Shown: positions 47,993 through 60,419 of the stretch, piece by piece
How positions within the stretch are numbered: the stretch's first letter is position 1
Layout: each line of letters begins with the position of its first letter
Assembly: GCA_029582155.1 (NCBI GenBank)
Contig: CM055906.1
Coordinates: 12,209,101 to 12,273,100 of the forward strand
Direction: 5' to 3'
Source of the DNA: Panopea generosa
Lineage: Eukaryota > Mollusca > Bivalvia > Adapedonta > Hiatellidae
DNA: 64,000 nt
Position numbers and translations under genes: made by a program
The notes under the pieces: generated by a model
Database searches by the model: none
Seen by the model: the letters and a program-made list of their open reading frames with translations, nothing else
What the model was told of the DNA's origin: nothing

Positions 47993-48579
47993 ATCAGTAT
48001 GTTATTTCCACTATGTTTGTGCCACAATAAGACCAATGGCACCATTGCCAATTTGACATTTATCAGGCAGTTTAGAGAATCTTGGCCAAATATTTAAAAG
48101 AATAAGGAGCTAAACACAGAAAACATAGTGTGTGTGTGACATGGTGGAGATATATTTATACCTGCAGTGTGCAACACAATAATAATATGGTAGTACACAC
48201 AACGACAACAATTTCTCAATTTGGACTGAGCTACCAGTGCTCAATATATATTGTTGGTTTGATTTGTGAAAAAATAAAAATTCATGTGAGTAACACTATA
48301 ACTGTATTAAAATATAAATTTATTTTTAAAATTGGTAAAAAGCATCTCATTATCATCAATTAATATAATCTGAATGGTTTGGTATGTCAAATCAACCAAC
48401 ATGTGCCAAAATCAATATCTAAATAAGAGTGGTAAACTTAAAATGAAATCCCCATTATGAAAATAGGCAGCACTGAAATACTGCTTGAAAGCCTTCACAT
48501 GGCTATTGATACTTTTTTAAGTTGAAATATTTTTTATTATGCGTAAAACAGTCAAATGGATCAAATCAAAATCCAAAGG

Positions 48580-48985
48580 AAAATGCAGGTGCTAAAGTAC
48601 ACACAAGGTCAAATAGTACAATTTTATATGTTTCAAGAGCCATAATTCTGTCATAAATTCTACAATTTGGCCAGTTCAAGACCTTGTCTGAGATATTATG
48701 CTTACCGGTATATAATTAATGTGTAAGCTTGGAGAGGATACAATGAAAAATGCAGGTACTAGAATGCACACAAGGTCAAATAGTGCAATTTTTAAGTTTC
48801 ACTCTGATTTTAATAATCCAGTTTGACCAGTTTAAGAACTTGTCTGAGATATTATGGTTATATAACTACTGTTTAAGTTTGGGGAGGATAAAATTAAAAA
48901 TGTTGGAACAAGAGTGCACACAATGTCAAAGAGTCAATAGGTCATCCGTTACTATTTTGAAATACAGTTAAGACAAAAGGATGCT
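48580..48985 (+). repeat. dispersed repeat, ~165-bp tandem
   Basis: Two and a half copies of AATGCAGGTGCTAAAGTACA, CACAAGGTCAAATAGT and CTTGTCTGAGATATTATG. A further copy at 49980-50170 ends GAAGACGGACACAGGG. Confidence 0.65.
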
Positions 48986-49975
48986 CTTTCCATTGACATC
49001 TACATGTATATATATATATATTTGCATATATGGTCGCTCATTTAAATGGTGACCAGATAGATTCAATACAGAGACTGGCTATATGAAACTGCCAAAAATG
49101 TAGTTAGAATCATTTCACCACTGACACTTGAGGAGGGAAGACCGGTAAGAGAGGGTGGCGATATTTGAAGTGAAAGACTTGATGCATCCAGATGCATTTA
49201 TTTATATCAACAAGCAATATGCATTTTGATAGCCTACAACTGGGACATGTACTATAAATACACATTGTTCAGTGTGATGACTCATCACCATGCTGTGTCA
49301 TTGATGACGTCAACGGGTGTTCCATTTCACTGTCTCTACAATTTGGATGACTAAAATATAAGACGCAAAAAATGCTCAACAATGTTAACAGTGGCTTTCA
49401 ATATGCTGACCTCGTATATTGATTGGACAAACACTGTTTCAAAGGACAAAAGAGAAGATTCGAAGCTATTGGAAAGAACTGTTGTGTTGTTCCATGTCTA
49501 TGTTGCCACTGGTTCTCAGGGTTACAAGTTCTTAGTTTATTTATAAAAAAGAGGTTAATCATGTTTAAGCTGACACACTTACAATTATATCTAACTTTAC
49601 AATTCTTAATTTTACATGCATCTTGCCTGAACTTATTTTATTTTGTATAGAGATTGATGCGATTACACACATGGCATGTTGACTCATAATTTTATTTCAT
49701 AACACTATCAAATATATATTTCATCACAATATGTTTCTGCTTGCATTTTTGATTAGACAAAAAAGTAAAAATAAAATCTAGCATATCTGAAGATGCTGAC
49801 ACTCCTATACTCTATAAATTAATACAAAGTAGTACTAAACTTGTATTTTGTACATGTATCTGAGTTATTTTACTATTGATATTGCAAGTTTCGTCAAGAT
49901 CAAATTATGTTTAGTTGCATCAAATTGATTATGATTATTATATATTTGTTAACCATTATGAATTTAATATGTAGT
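48986..49975. other. no gene seen; CRE/AP-1 palindromes
   Basis: A (TA)n run at 49008-49020. At 49274-49288 lies the perfect palindrome GTGATGACTCATCAC (AP-1 core) and at 49305-49312 TGACGTCA. No exon recognised nearby. Confidence 0.4.
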
Positions 49976-50765
49976 TAAATGAGATTAAAAGTTGAAGTGT
50001 CAAAAACCAAAAAAGCTCAAATAGTGCAATTTTAGTTCAAGAACTTGTCTAAGATATTTTGGTTATATAACTATTATGTAAGTTTGGTAAAGAGCCAAAG
50101 AAAAATGCAGGTGCTAGAGTAAACACAACAAAAAGTTCACAATGGAAGACGGACACAGGGTAATTAGGTGAGATTAAATCACAGATGGACAGATTTTCTG
50201 GGTGAGGTTTTTCATCAAAACTGATTTACAAAAGTTAGTAACTAATTGACACAAGATATGACCTTGGCACTGTTGCAAGGCAATCAACTCATTCCTTTTC
50301 TTCTCAACCTGAAAATAAGTGGAATATTTTTTGCATAGTTTGCTAAATTGAAATTATTACGGAACAATATGATAAAGTCTATATGACACTATATTGAAAA
50401 CATAAACTGATGAACTTTGAAATAAATTAAGCTGCAAAGAGTTCGCCAACAATTACTTTAATACAGAAATGCTGCAAATATATTGCAAAAGTACTTTTGC
50501 TTATTTTCATCTTTATCATTATATACTGAATGTTGATGGAAACTAAAAATGTGTTATTTTTGCATATCATAAATGGACTACTGTAATATGCACCCCAAAC
50601 AAAAGAAAATACTAGTATTAGTTTACAGATACTTTTAAAAATCTGGATATAAATGTATGAAAATCATTACATTTTTTAGAGTGGATGGTTAAACTACACT
50701 GAAATTAAAATTAGATCTAAAAACTTTATCTGGATCTGCACTATCAATCAATGGTTTATTAATTA

Positions 50766-53700
50766 TCATTCTTTCTCAATATCATCTGTTGATGTAAAGG
50801 CATAGCCTTCATCCAAACGTAGTTCAACATATACTAATTTGGCAATAACATCGGCTGGATTCACAGCTTTGCAGGTATAAACTGATTTAGCAGGCTTTAC
50901 AGCATGGACAAAATCCATCATGGCAACTGGTCCTACTAGTGACGCAGAATTTGGCAGTAATTCAGGTGCATTCTCACATATCCAAACCATAACACCAAAG
51001 TCTTTTGGTGAATCTTTACATTTCTTTGACACACGACAGCAATCATGGCCACAGAAAGTTTGATATGCAAAAGCGTACTGAATAAATGCAACTGCATTTC
51101 CTTCATTCTCACTCAGTTGCATTGTGTACCTATTTCTTTTAGTTACTCTTTTGTAAGCAGCAGTGTGGTAAAGAACATTCTTCACTTCAAATCTGAAGAA
51201 CTGTTCAACTGTATTAATATTTGAACCTTTATATGAGTACAGCATCTTTCTCTTTTTTAGTTATTTTTAGTATATGAGGTCAACCAAAAAAAAATATTTC
51301 CTCTGAAATTTGATGCCTTGCTCTCGGTCCATTGCCTCTGGTATGGGTCATCTTATGGTAAATATGCAATCCCTGTTTGTTGTGCAACATATTTTCATTA
51401 TTAGACATTTTCTGAAGTAATGAGCTGGCATTTGCAATCTGCATTTCAAAATTTTGCGACCCGTGAAACAGTTTCCTGAGATCTCCATTTAGGTCTTCAT
51501 AGAAAAAGCATGAAATGTCCATAGTGGTCCGTGGTTCTTAACACAAGATGGTAAATATAAAAGTTGATGAATGTTAAATGTGCACTTGCTTTCTAAATAC
51601 AGAGATGGCATTCTCAGACAGAAATGTTGCAGTAATAATGTAGAATTTTTCGGATCATCACTTGTAATAGCTGATTTCAGAAGCAGGTAAATGCCATTAA
51701 CTAAAAGCATTGCATGATTTAAATACACATTTGGCAAAATATCTTTCATAACTGGAATCAGACAATATAACAGCCAAGTTCTATATTCAGAGGCTTTGTA
51801 TTTAGTTCCGTATACTTCTAGGCTTCTTGGAATCCGCTTGACAAAATCTGGAGGAGCTATTGACTTTCTTTTATTGTCACATTGTTTAACCATCTTTTAA
51901 TAACTCCACGGGTATTTTGAGAAAGATTTACCAAACCACAATGTAATGAGCAACTGCACCACACCAAGGAGCACAGCATGCATGTAGTCAACTGGAGTAC
52001 CCAAAATATTGAACTTTGGTAGAATTAACCCCCAACTCAGTGCAATAACACTGTTAACATTGTGTTTAGCTCTCTTTTGGTTTTCTAGATGTTGCGTTGC
52101 ACACACTGCATTTTTCCTGGTTTCACAATGTGTTCGAACAGCATCATGTCCAAGTTTATTGACATTTGCTTCAATGAAGGGATAAATCCTTGCATGGCCT
52201 TTACCAGACGCAACAGCTTTCCCTTTCTCTGTTCAATAACCACATCCACTTTCTCCATTGAACTGTGTAAAACATTGAAACATGCATCTTGCTGGAGCGT
52301 CAAGGCATACACTTAGCAGAATTGTTCTTACAATGACATCTTGTTCATCCACTCTTACCGATATACCATTGTTGAAAGTATCAAACAACTCTTCCAAAAA
52401 TGGACGCAAAAAGGTAGTCATCTTCGGTTTTGTTGAACCAAACCACAGCCCAGTGAAGATCCTCAAGTCCCTCGAAAAACGAACTTTTGGAGGTAGTTCA
52501 TTGATAGTGAGGTGTATTGGCCAGACACTAACATTTGACGACTTGAGTATGTCTACACCATCTGTATTCATTTGAAATGAAATATTATTTGGGTTAAAAA
52601 GAAACTCTCCTTCACTAATAAACAAAAGGTTCCAAATCATTATTATACAGGAAACCGAACTGCCCAAATATATCATACACGACTTCGTACAAATTGCAGT
52701 AACTTGAATCAATATTTATTCAATAAAAACATAGTTGCAAGTCCAAATTGTCTTTGTGGTGAAATTGAGGACACATATCATTATTTATTCAGGTGCAGAC
52801 TATTTCACCAATATAGACAAAGAATGATGACTGAAATAAAATTAGCTTATCCTCATGATCCTTCATTGAATGATCTTCTGTATGGTAATGAAAATCTTAC
52901 ATTAACTGACAACAACTCGATTTTCATGACAGTTCAAAATTATATTATAAAGACCAAACGTTTTGAATATCGCACACAGTTAAATAGATAATGACTTGTT
53001 ATGTTTTTTTACCTACTTAATTATAACAACACGCCTCTATTTGATCTTGGATAGTAAGAAACAATGGTTAATGAATGGGTTGGATTGATAAACAGTAACT
53101 TGGAAAATACCTATCCCCTGTATCGGAATGAACCGATAAAGAAAATAAAATCAGTGGAGTCTCTTTCTTTCTTTCCTTCTCTTCAACCAATACTCTCTTT
53201 TTTAGTTTTTGAAATATTCTGAATAAACCATTATTTCTTTAACCAATTTTTGCACATTTGGCCAAATTGAAATTATTTCGGAACAATATGATAAAGTTTA
53301 TAAGAAATGTAAAATAACTGTTATGGAAGCAGATTTACACAAGCTTCTAAAGCTTTTTTCTGTATCCTTTCCACATAATTCGTTAAAGGTATGACTTTAT
53401 TGTTAAATGTATGCTAAATATATGTACTTATGTGAATAAAATATTGTTTAAACTAAATAACTCCTGATATAGAGCTCCGTTATAAATGTCTTCTATCCCT
53501 GATGGATTTCTGTTGAACCTGTTATTTGAAATTGCTGGAAATTCTTCTTTCTGGAAAAGTGTTTGTATTTGTTGTTGGAAAGATATTTGCAGAAAGTATG
53601 GAATATTTTTCCAAACAATTTTCCCACATCCACTACACACTTCAGTTTCAATTGGTGGATTGTCAGCACAAATATATTGTGTACAAGAAATTACAGTAAT

Positions 53701-54075
53701 AATGGACAATTTTTTCTGCATCAAGATTTTCAAAATATTTCCCAATTTGTTTAACTGAAGATTTACATTTGTTTGACTGAGGGCAAATGAAACTGATTAT
53801 TTCTAACAAATCACTGAATGCAGTGTAGGTCAACGTGTGCCTGATGGCATGTCAATAAGAGTATCATAGTCTCAGAAACAGTCATTGCAGCATTTATATA
53901 TAACAGATCATCATCATCATCATCATCAGTTACATCTATTGAACTATTGCGTTCAAAATCTTCATCATTATCTGAACAACTACTGGTTTCTTCAAAATTT
54001 GACTCGCTTATATCATCATCTCTTAAGTCACTTATTTCAGTTTGTTCCAGATCTGGAATTAAAACTAGTTCTGGT
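50766..54075 (-). pseudogene. TNP2-like (CACTA/EnSpm-type) transposase relic, LINE-interrupted
   Basis: Minus-strand reading in transcript order: an acidic start (53885-54075: SDNDEDFERNSSIDVTDDDD, then LLYINAAMTVSETMILLLTC). 53428-53745: C..C..., PYFLQISFQQQIQTLF, IEDIYNGALYQELF. 52233-52640: NISFQMNTDGVDILKSSNVS, WPIHLTINELPP, IFTGLWFG, QFNGESGC. 51897-52106: GTPVDYMHAVLLGVVQLLI. 51489-51893: PRSLEVYGTKYKASEYRTWL, LLLKSAIT. 51280-51530: GPLWTFHAFSM and FFYEDLNGDLRKLFHGSQ. Last, 50766-51245. The NTDG...WPI.L.INELP...GLWFG...DYMH.VLLGV...ASE.R.WLLY...GPLW order is the animal 'transposase domain-containing' TNP2-like family. Several frame changes and stops break it, and a LINE fragment splits it at about 52645-53165. 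Terminal inverted repeats were not found. Confidence 0.8.
52645..53165 (+). mobile_element. 5'-truncated LINE, reverse transcriptase C-terminus and 3' UTR
   Basis: The plus strand reads AQIYHTRLRTNCSNLNQYLF, then SPNCLCGEIEDTYHYLFRCR and YIIKTKRFEYRTQLNR, then a stop at 52989-52991. L...LF....SP.C.CG..EDT.H.LF.C is the zinc-knuckle-like end of non-LTR retrotransposon polyproteins (Jockey/I/CR1 group; subtype not decided). About 170 bp of 3' UTR follows, ending in AAAGAAAATAAAAT (about 53138-53151). It lies inside the TNP2-like relic in the opposite orientation. Confidence 0.75.
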
Positions 54076-54719
54076 TGACAGTCTGGGTTTAAGAGCCATT
54101 TAATTAACCCTTTACTTCATAAAGACGCCTTTGGACACCTCTAATATTGAAAGCATTAATTCACCACATATCAGCAATGGGTGAATTATGTTTATATTAA
54201 CTGACAGAGTGGAAAACAGTGTAGGCAGTGTTCAGATTGCTCGTTACAAGCAATCTGAACTCTTCCTGCACTGTTTTCAAAGGCCTTCTGTGATTAGTGC
54301 GGGAAAACGCGTATCTATTGAGTAATGGGTTAAATATATCTGCATCCCTTGACAAATCTCCATTTTCTGACTCACTAGAAGTTAAACGATTTGTGTTGCA
54401 GCAATTTGTGATAATCAAAATACCAAAATCAGGGAATTTTTTTATTCAACAATTAATATTGTACAAAAACTGTTTGAAAATGACCGATTGTTCCAGGAAC
54501 TCATTTTCAAAAAAAGAGCTTTATTCAAGTTTTTTTGTTAATTTTATTTTTTGTTAATATTAAAAGATTTTATTTGAAAAGTTAGAAATGAAAATGGTAA
54601 CTAAAGGTACAGTTGTACATGTATCAGACCATATGATGATCAGCTGTCACTCAATCATTTCTGATGAAATACAGAGAAATTTAGCTGATATGAAATACTA
54701 TAATAAAGACCATGGTTAC

Positions 54720-54813
54720 CTTTTGACTTTGCTCTCATAGTCCTTAAAGGTCACATACAGCAATTGTCTGAGGCAGCAAATGAATCCCACCATGAACGTT
54801 TTCAAACATGTAC
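54720..54813 (-). CDS. possible exon, hydrophobic
   Basis: Acceptor ATCTCTGCAG, donor AAAAG|GTAACC, 94 bp, encoding CLKTFMVGFICCLRQLLYVT and FKDYESKVKR. It looks like a membrane segment, but its phase does not join directly to the membrane-protein exon at 39888-40029; intermediate exons would be needed. Ownership unknown. Confidence 0.3.
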
Positions 54814-54964
54814 CTGCAGAGATATATAAACAAATCCAAAGCTATTTTACCATTCAAATGGCTTTATTAAAAAGCACTCAAAGAATAATTTTGAAAAGTG
54901 TACAAATATTGCTTGCAATAATCAAATGTATGTAATACGCAACACGAGTGACATGTATGGTTAC

Positions 54965-55066
54965 TTGCAAATATCTTTCAAAACGCCGACCAAAACTTAG
55001 CAGCTTGCCAAAAGGGCGATGTCGATCGCTAAAACTAATGACATAAATATATTCAGCCATCTTCAT
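54965..55066 (-). CDS. possible first exon of unknown gene
   Basis: ATG at 55064-55066 (or 55058-55060), 34 codons, MAEYIYVISFSDRHRPFGKL then LSFGRRFERYLQ, donor CAA|GTAACC. Its phase (0) does not fit the hydrophobic exon at 54720-54813. Weak call. Confidence 0.25.
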
Positions 55067-55069
55067 GTA

Positions 55070-56335
55070 AATTGATATAGTTATATGCCTTATTTAACCC
55101 AATAACAAAATCAAGAAGCTTATTTTCACCTCCCCACACAATAATTGGTCCGAGTTACGTATTTAATCTAGATAAAACTGTGGTAATACACCAGATCCAA
55201 TACGTTTCAACTTTTTTTACAGATTCTCGTTGATTTTTGCGCATTTGATTCGGTAACAATAACATGCATGTTATAAATCAGTAAAAGAAAAAAAACTAGT
55301 TACCTGAAATTTAAGAGAGAAGTACCAGCGCCGTATGTTTTTAAGCTGTCAAAAGTAGACGTTAGAGACATTATGAAATATCTTTTGTTTATTTTCCTCG
55401 TTTTCCAATCTTTCGAGATTAGGAATAAATCTAATTACCTGTCACAATTACAAGTCACATTAACATTTTAATTGATGAGAGAAGTTGCAGTAGCTAAAGG
55501 TAGAAACTTATATTGTATTGGACTATTGGTTAACCATTTTGATTTGTTCTGATTGTGTAACTTAGTATGTTTCGACTGACTGGGACAGTGGATACCTTTT
55601 TAAAAAAAATGAAACATAGAAATTCAGTGAGATTTTTTTTACTTGCACAGGGTGTCCCCTTACATCTGGGCTATAACTGTCCACTCAGAAAAATAGCCAC
55701 AGGGTAGGGATGATAATTAGTGCAGTGCATTAAATTATAAGCCTGAGGTCATGGGTTCAGTTTCAGGTTTCTGATAAGAATGCTTCTTAAAAACAACACT
55801 CAACTAGTGAGTACTAGTTTAATCACTATTCATATAAGCTCTGAGCTTACATTGTAAATTAATCAATTAGTACAACCAAGGTACATGTAACCTCTTGGGA
55901 ATCTATCCCATATTATGTCTGAAGCACATTTATTCAAGGTATATAAGAAACAAAATTCTATAATGGTTCAATGAAGGAGCTAACAGTAACATTACAAATG
56001 TAAATATAGTTGGTTAATTAACAAGATGATAATTGAAATAATATATGAATGAAATCCGTTAATTAATATGTTGATAGTAAATGGAATTTAAAAGCCACAG
56101 GATTGTGCTGGTTGCAGGCTTTACTATATATTTTGTTTCTTTTAGACACAACAAAAAGATGCAGTACAAAAAGTTTGCAGGACATAACCAAAAACATAAA
56201 TACCAACAACAAGACAACAGTAACATCCCTGAGTACAATAACAAGTAGGTTTTACTCTATATATATCTACAGCTAAGATACATAATTTTGAGATTGTATT
56301 TCCATCAAAATCTCTTAATGAGCTCTGTATACAGT
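55070..56335. other. no gene seen, one SINE-like scrap
   Basis: AT-rich. At 55695-55860 a decayed tRNA-like head (GGTCATGGGTTCAGTTTCAG) and a body with CATATAAGCTCTGAGCTTAC resemble the fragment at 43160. Confidence 0.4.
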
Positions 56336-56339
56336 AACG

Positions 56340-56512
56340 CTCAGCATTGAGAGGAGAGTTCTAGGCCTGATTGTCCTGGTGTCTGTATAATGTGACTGGG
56401 TGGGGTATCATACCATGTGTCTGTGGCATGATACTCCAGTGTGACAGCACTCAGAATACTGTCTCAAGTAGACATCGTCACGATACGACTGAACACCATA
56501 CAACAACTGTCT
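56340..56512 (+). repeat. SINE type 3, head lost
   Basis: Plus-sense body matching 11867-12182 in reverse: GAGGAGAGTTCTAG, TGTGTCTGTGGCATGATACT, CTGTCTCAAGTAGACA, then GAACACCATACAACAAC. Confidence 0.75.
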
Positions 56513-56834
56513 ATACAGAATATAGCTTGATTTTCGAAGACGAGGGAAGCTAATGTACCCAACTTGGTGTCGTTTTTAATCTGTCTCAGTGCTACATTAG
56601 CAGCAGCATAATAGCCTGAATTCATGATAAATAGCATCAGGCCTTCATAAATTTATGGTACATGGACCATTGGGACCATCAAAAAATGTTTATTATATGG
56701 AAAACACAAATGTATGTTTAATGAATCTATTGTTTCAATTCATTTTGACAATATAGAAATGTTTTTATCTAAAATAGTGTAGGGTGATTAAATAATGAAT
56801 GTTGCGTTAATTTAGTCTTTGTTCTTTATATCAG

Positions 56835-59800
56835 ATGAAGACGTTGATAAGATCATAAGTGCTTATTTTGGACTCCAGGCAATGTCATTGGACCAGGAAA
56901 ACAAACTCAAGCTGCTACAAACACCATCTGACAAGCACACACTTCAAAGTACATCAAAACACATCCCATCAAACAAAGTACCCCAAATCACAAACCATTG
57001 AGCACGTATACCCCTGAAAGAACTTCGAAACATGCACTTCAAGATACACCAAAGCACCTACCATCATCAAACAAGCAAACACCACAAAGTTCATCAAAAC
57101 ACACACCATCAAACAACCATATACATGAGAATATCACAAAACGCACCCCATTAAACATGCACACAAAGAAACATGTCACACCTCGGTCTTCAGGGGTAAA
57201 AAGGCCATTGTCAAAAAAATATATTGACAGCAACACTTCTGACAGTGATGTAGACAATACAGATGAACCAATTTCATCATCAACACCAATTGCACAAACA
57301 ATACTATGTGCCACCTTTCTTACACCACACTCAAAAAAGTATTTCCACCTCAATCTGTAAAGTCTATGACACACCAGTATCTCCACACATTAGTGACATA
57401 GCAGACTCTTCAGACAGTGACAACAGCATGCATGAACATACTTTGACACCATTACTTCCTTTACAGCATCTTACATCACATTTACATAACACACTCACTG
57501 ACCAAACAGCTGGCAAATATCCCCGGGCTGTGCCCATAGCGCCGTTATGCACCCAGGTGGCATGTGTAATTTACGAAAAAGAAAACCAGGTGTTAAAGGA
57601 ACAGATAGGGTTATTGAGATCAAATAACACAAGACTTCAACGAGAAATCAAAGGTGGGACATTATAACCATCTAAATGTATCTATTTATGATTTTGAAAT
57701 ATTTTAAATAGCTGAACTAGTTAGTAAGTGGGTAACGTGTCTGGCTGTTAAGCCAGGGTCTCGAGTTCTAATCCCTGTCCAACCAATTTCTTTGTAGTAA
57801 TGATTAATTCTGATACCCATAAAATAAACATTCATTTTAAATATACATTTTAAAACCAGGAGAATTGATTCAGATCACTTATGAACTTTTATATAAACAA
57901 ATAGTAAATTATTTAATTTCTTGCAAACAGGTATATATTTTTCCATTCTTAGAAAGATGTCCCACTTCGTTTAAAGAAAGAACCCAGTATCCACCTGTCC
58001 ATTTGTTAGTTGGAGATTTTAAAAAATGGTTTCCAATCCAGAACTCCTGAAGGGGTCTGTAATTGATATTATTTAATAATAGTTTGTGTGTACCTTTATA
58101 ATTATAAAAAACATTGATCAGTAACCATTATTTTTTACCAGTAATAAGTTGAAAACGCTAGAGTTCCTGCGAAACTTGACACTGACATATATTAAACTGG
58201 ATCTGCATTAATGTTGCCAGGCATATATCTAGTTTTAACATTTTTCTATTTTATTCAATGTGTTATATTTTTGTATCAGAATACCCAAATACTTAATATG
58301 GTTTCTTCTTGTAGATCTAAGATCAGCATCTGAAGTGGCAACACCAAGTACTAGTACTCCCCAACCAGGAATATACTATGACCGGCAGATACCCAGAAAA
58401 AACAAGGTAACTTTAAGTAAAAGGGATATGACTGCATTTTCTCTGTATAGAAGATAAAGATAGCAGTATGCAAAAACTAGATATACTCACAGACCCAGGT
58501 TACAAAATTTAAAATTGGCTAAAATATTTTTTGTCTGCCAAAATAATATATTAAAAAGGCCTGCTAACTTGGGCTAGGTTTAAAATAGATTTCCTGCTTA
58601 AAATAGCAACATATTTTGTGACATATTAAATGAGTCGCCCGACTTTCATTTTGATTTCAATTTGATCCTTATATATGTTTACACTTAATAAAAAACGTTT
58701 CATCTTAGAAAGAGTCGGAATGACAATGCGGAGGTCATCAAACATTTTAAGTACTGTCTATTTTTAAAATGGGGATTTCATTTCAAGTTTACCACTCTGA
58801 TTTTGTCACGTCTTGGTGGATTTGACACACTATAGTTTTAACAAAAATGTTGTCAACTTTGAAGTTAAGTTTCGTATTTGTGAATTAATATCAAACAAGA
58901 TTAAACATATTTATTCACAAATTGTATGCATTTACATTTGAAAATATCACATTAGTTAAAGAGATTGTTTGTATCCCACTTCATATATATTTTATGATTT
59001 CTCAGATCCAAATAAATTTGGTATAGGTTTAAGAATGCATCCCCACAAGGATGTTTATTGGAGGGAATACATTATTGTGTAAAGAATTTGTACCTATTTT
59101 CACCTTCATGCTATTTAAATGTTTATTTACTTTATTGAAACTTTTGTGTTCTGGCTACCATCATTGTATCAATATTTTCAGATGGCGGAACTGGTTTGAG
59201 GTTCATGTGTCTACCTATATGAAAGGCAGCTTAACCTTGTCACTGAAAGTGCCAAAATAATGACAGCCTTTGCAAGACACATGAATGATGTCTTTTTTCA
59301 AACCTGTCGGGAGAGAATGGTCTCCAAAAACTCAATAAAACCATAGTTGACACCATAATATGTAAGATTTCCTGTAAAACTTATCTTTTGTATTGTTTAT
59401 TTGGTCCCTGTGAATCCATTTTAAAAAGTAATGTAGAGGTTTTAGGTATTATGAATGTCTGTCAGTCAGATTCATTTTCAGTTTATAACTGAAAACAGCT
59501 TATTAAGTGACATGTGTGTCCTCAGTCTGATTTGTAGAAACAGCTATATCTTTAGATTTCAAGCAATCACTATGAACTCCCTCATCGTGTATTAGTTTTT
59601 TCGGTCTCATTTTGTTTTATGAAACTTTCAGGTTTTCATGATCAAGTCACATTTGCTGTTGAATATCAATCATATCAGTAAAATAATTGAATTAAAAAGA
59701 AAAGAATGTGCTTAATATTTAAAGGCTACTTACTAGTAAAACTCTTATTATTCACTTTAAAGATGAGTTGCTTGCATTGCAAAACAGATAATCGTGTGTA

Positions 59801-59967
59801 AATGTTTTTATCAACTGCATTTATTTTCAGCATTTGCAGTACCCAGGGATTTGAAAAAGCAGTCGCCAAGTGAAATAAGACAATCTCTTAGAAATAAGCT
59901 TGACTGCTTGAGAGCTCCATCCAGAAAAAAATTTAGGATGTCTCTGGATAACCAATATTCTACATAG
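56835..59967 (+). pseudogene. BEN-domain gene, four exons, frame-broken
   Basis: Plus-strand exons. 56835-57653: DEDVDKIISAYFG, a Ser/Thr/Pro-rich stretch of KHTPSN-like repeats, an acidic DSNTSDSDVDNTDE, and a coiled coil VLKEQIGLLRSNNTRLQREI; frame changes near 57000 and 57340. 58315-58406: DLRSASEVATPSTSTPQPGI, phase-matched. 59182-59361: MAELV, an in-frame TGA, then GSCVYLYERQLNLVTESAKI and MTAFARHMNDVFF; after a shift at a T6 run, GENGLQKLNKTIVDTII. 59831-59967: SFAVPRDLKKQSPSEIRQSL, RNKLDCLR and a stop. GVYLYE.QL, then FAR.....FF, GLQKLN..IVDTI and P..IRQSL..K follow the BEN domain, a DNA-binding and chromatin-association fold. Splice phases agree where the frame is intact. Breaks make it a pseudogene, or the assembly has indel errors. 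I do not assign an orthologue. Confidence 0.65.
57715..57785 (+). repeat. tRNA(Asn)-like pseudogene or SINE head
   Basis: ACTAGTTAGTAAGTGGGTAA (D-arm region), CTGGCTGTTAAGCCAG (anticodon arm with GTT) and CGAGTTCTAATCCC (T-arm, degraded B box). The anticodon loop is one base short and pairing is imperfect, so I do not call a functional tRNA. It lies in the first intron of the BEN-domain gene. Confidence 0.5.
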
Positions 59968-60419
59968 ATTTAGAAAGATTTTTAGTGTTGTTCATTTTTC
60001 AGCATTTGAGTTTTATTTTTTAAAAATCGGATTGTGTATCAATTTTGTGGGGGTAAATTGACATCAGGAAAGGATTATCAGAAATAACTATATTTTGTAT
60101 TCATTATTCTGTACTCTGATGATATCTTTAGAAATGAAATGAAGGAAATTGTTCATTATTTAAATGGTGATCTCTTCTATTTGATTTGTTTTCAAAAGAA
60201 TCCAGCGTGTAGAGCTGTAAATGATGGTTTCAATTTTTATAATCTAAATGTGTGCTGAAACTCTATAATGTGTTGGCATGCTGTAAAATCTCCCATTTTT
60301 TTCATTCCTTAGATCATTTCATGTCATCAAATATATGTTAAAATTTCATCGATGGTTAAAAAGTATTTGTATTAAAGTGTTATAATTTATAGTTCTAATT
60401 CGATTTTTATTTAAATTCC

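Noticed and set aside
47733-48097. Overlapping plus ORFs with YQSCYIV repeats
   Set aside because: 21-bp minisatellite.
54197-54418. N-terminal exon of the TNP2-like transposase
   Set aside because: Open on the minus strand next to the relic, but I see no family motif; left outside the relic.
57715-57785. Functional tRNA-Asn gene
   Set aside because: Anticodon loop length and T-arm are degraded and no terminator T-run follows; more likely a SINE head or pseudogene.
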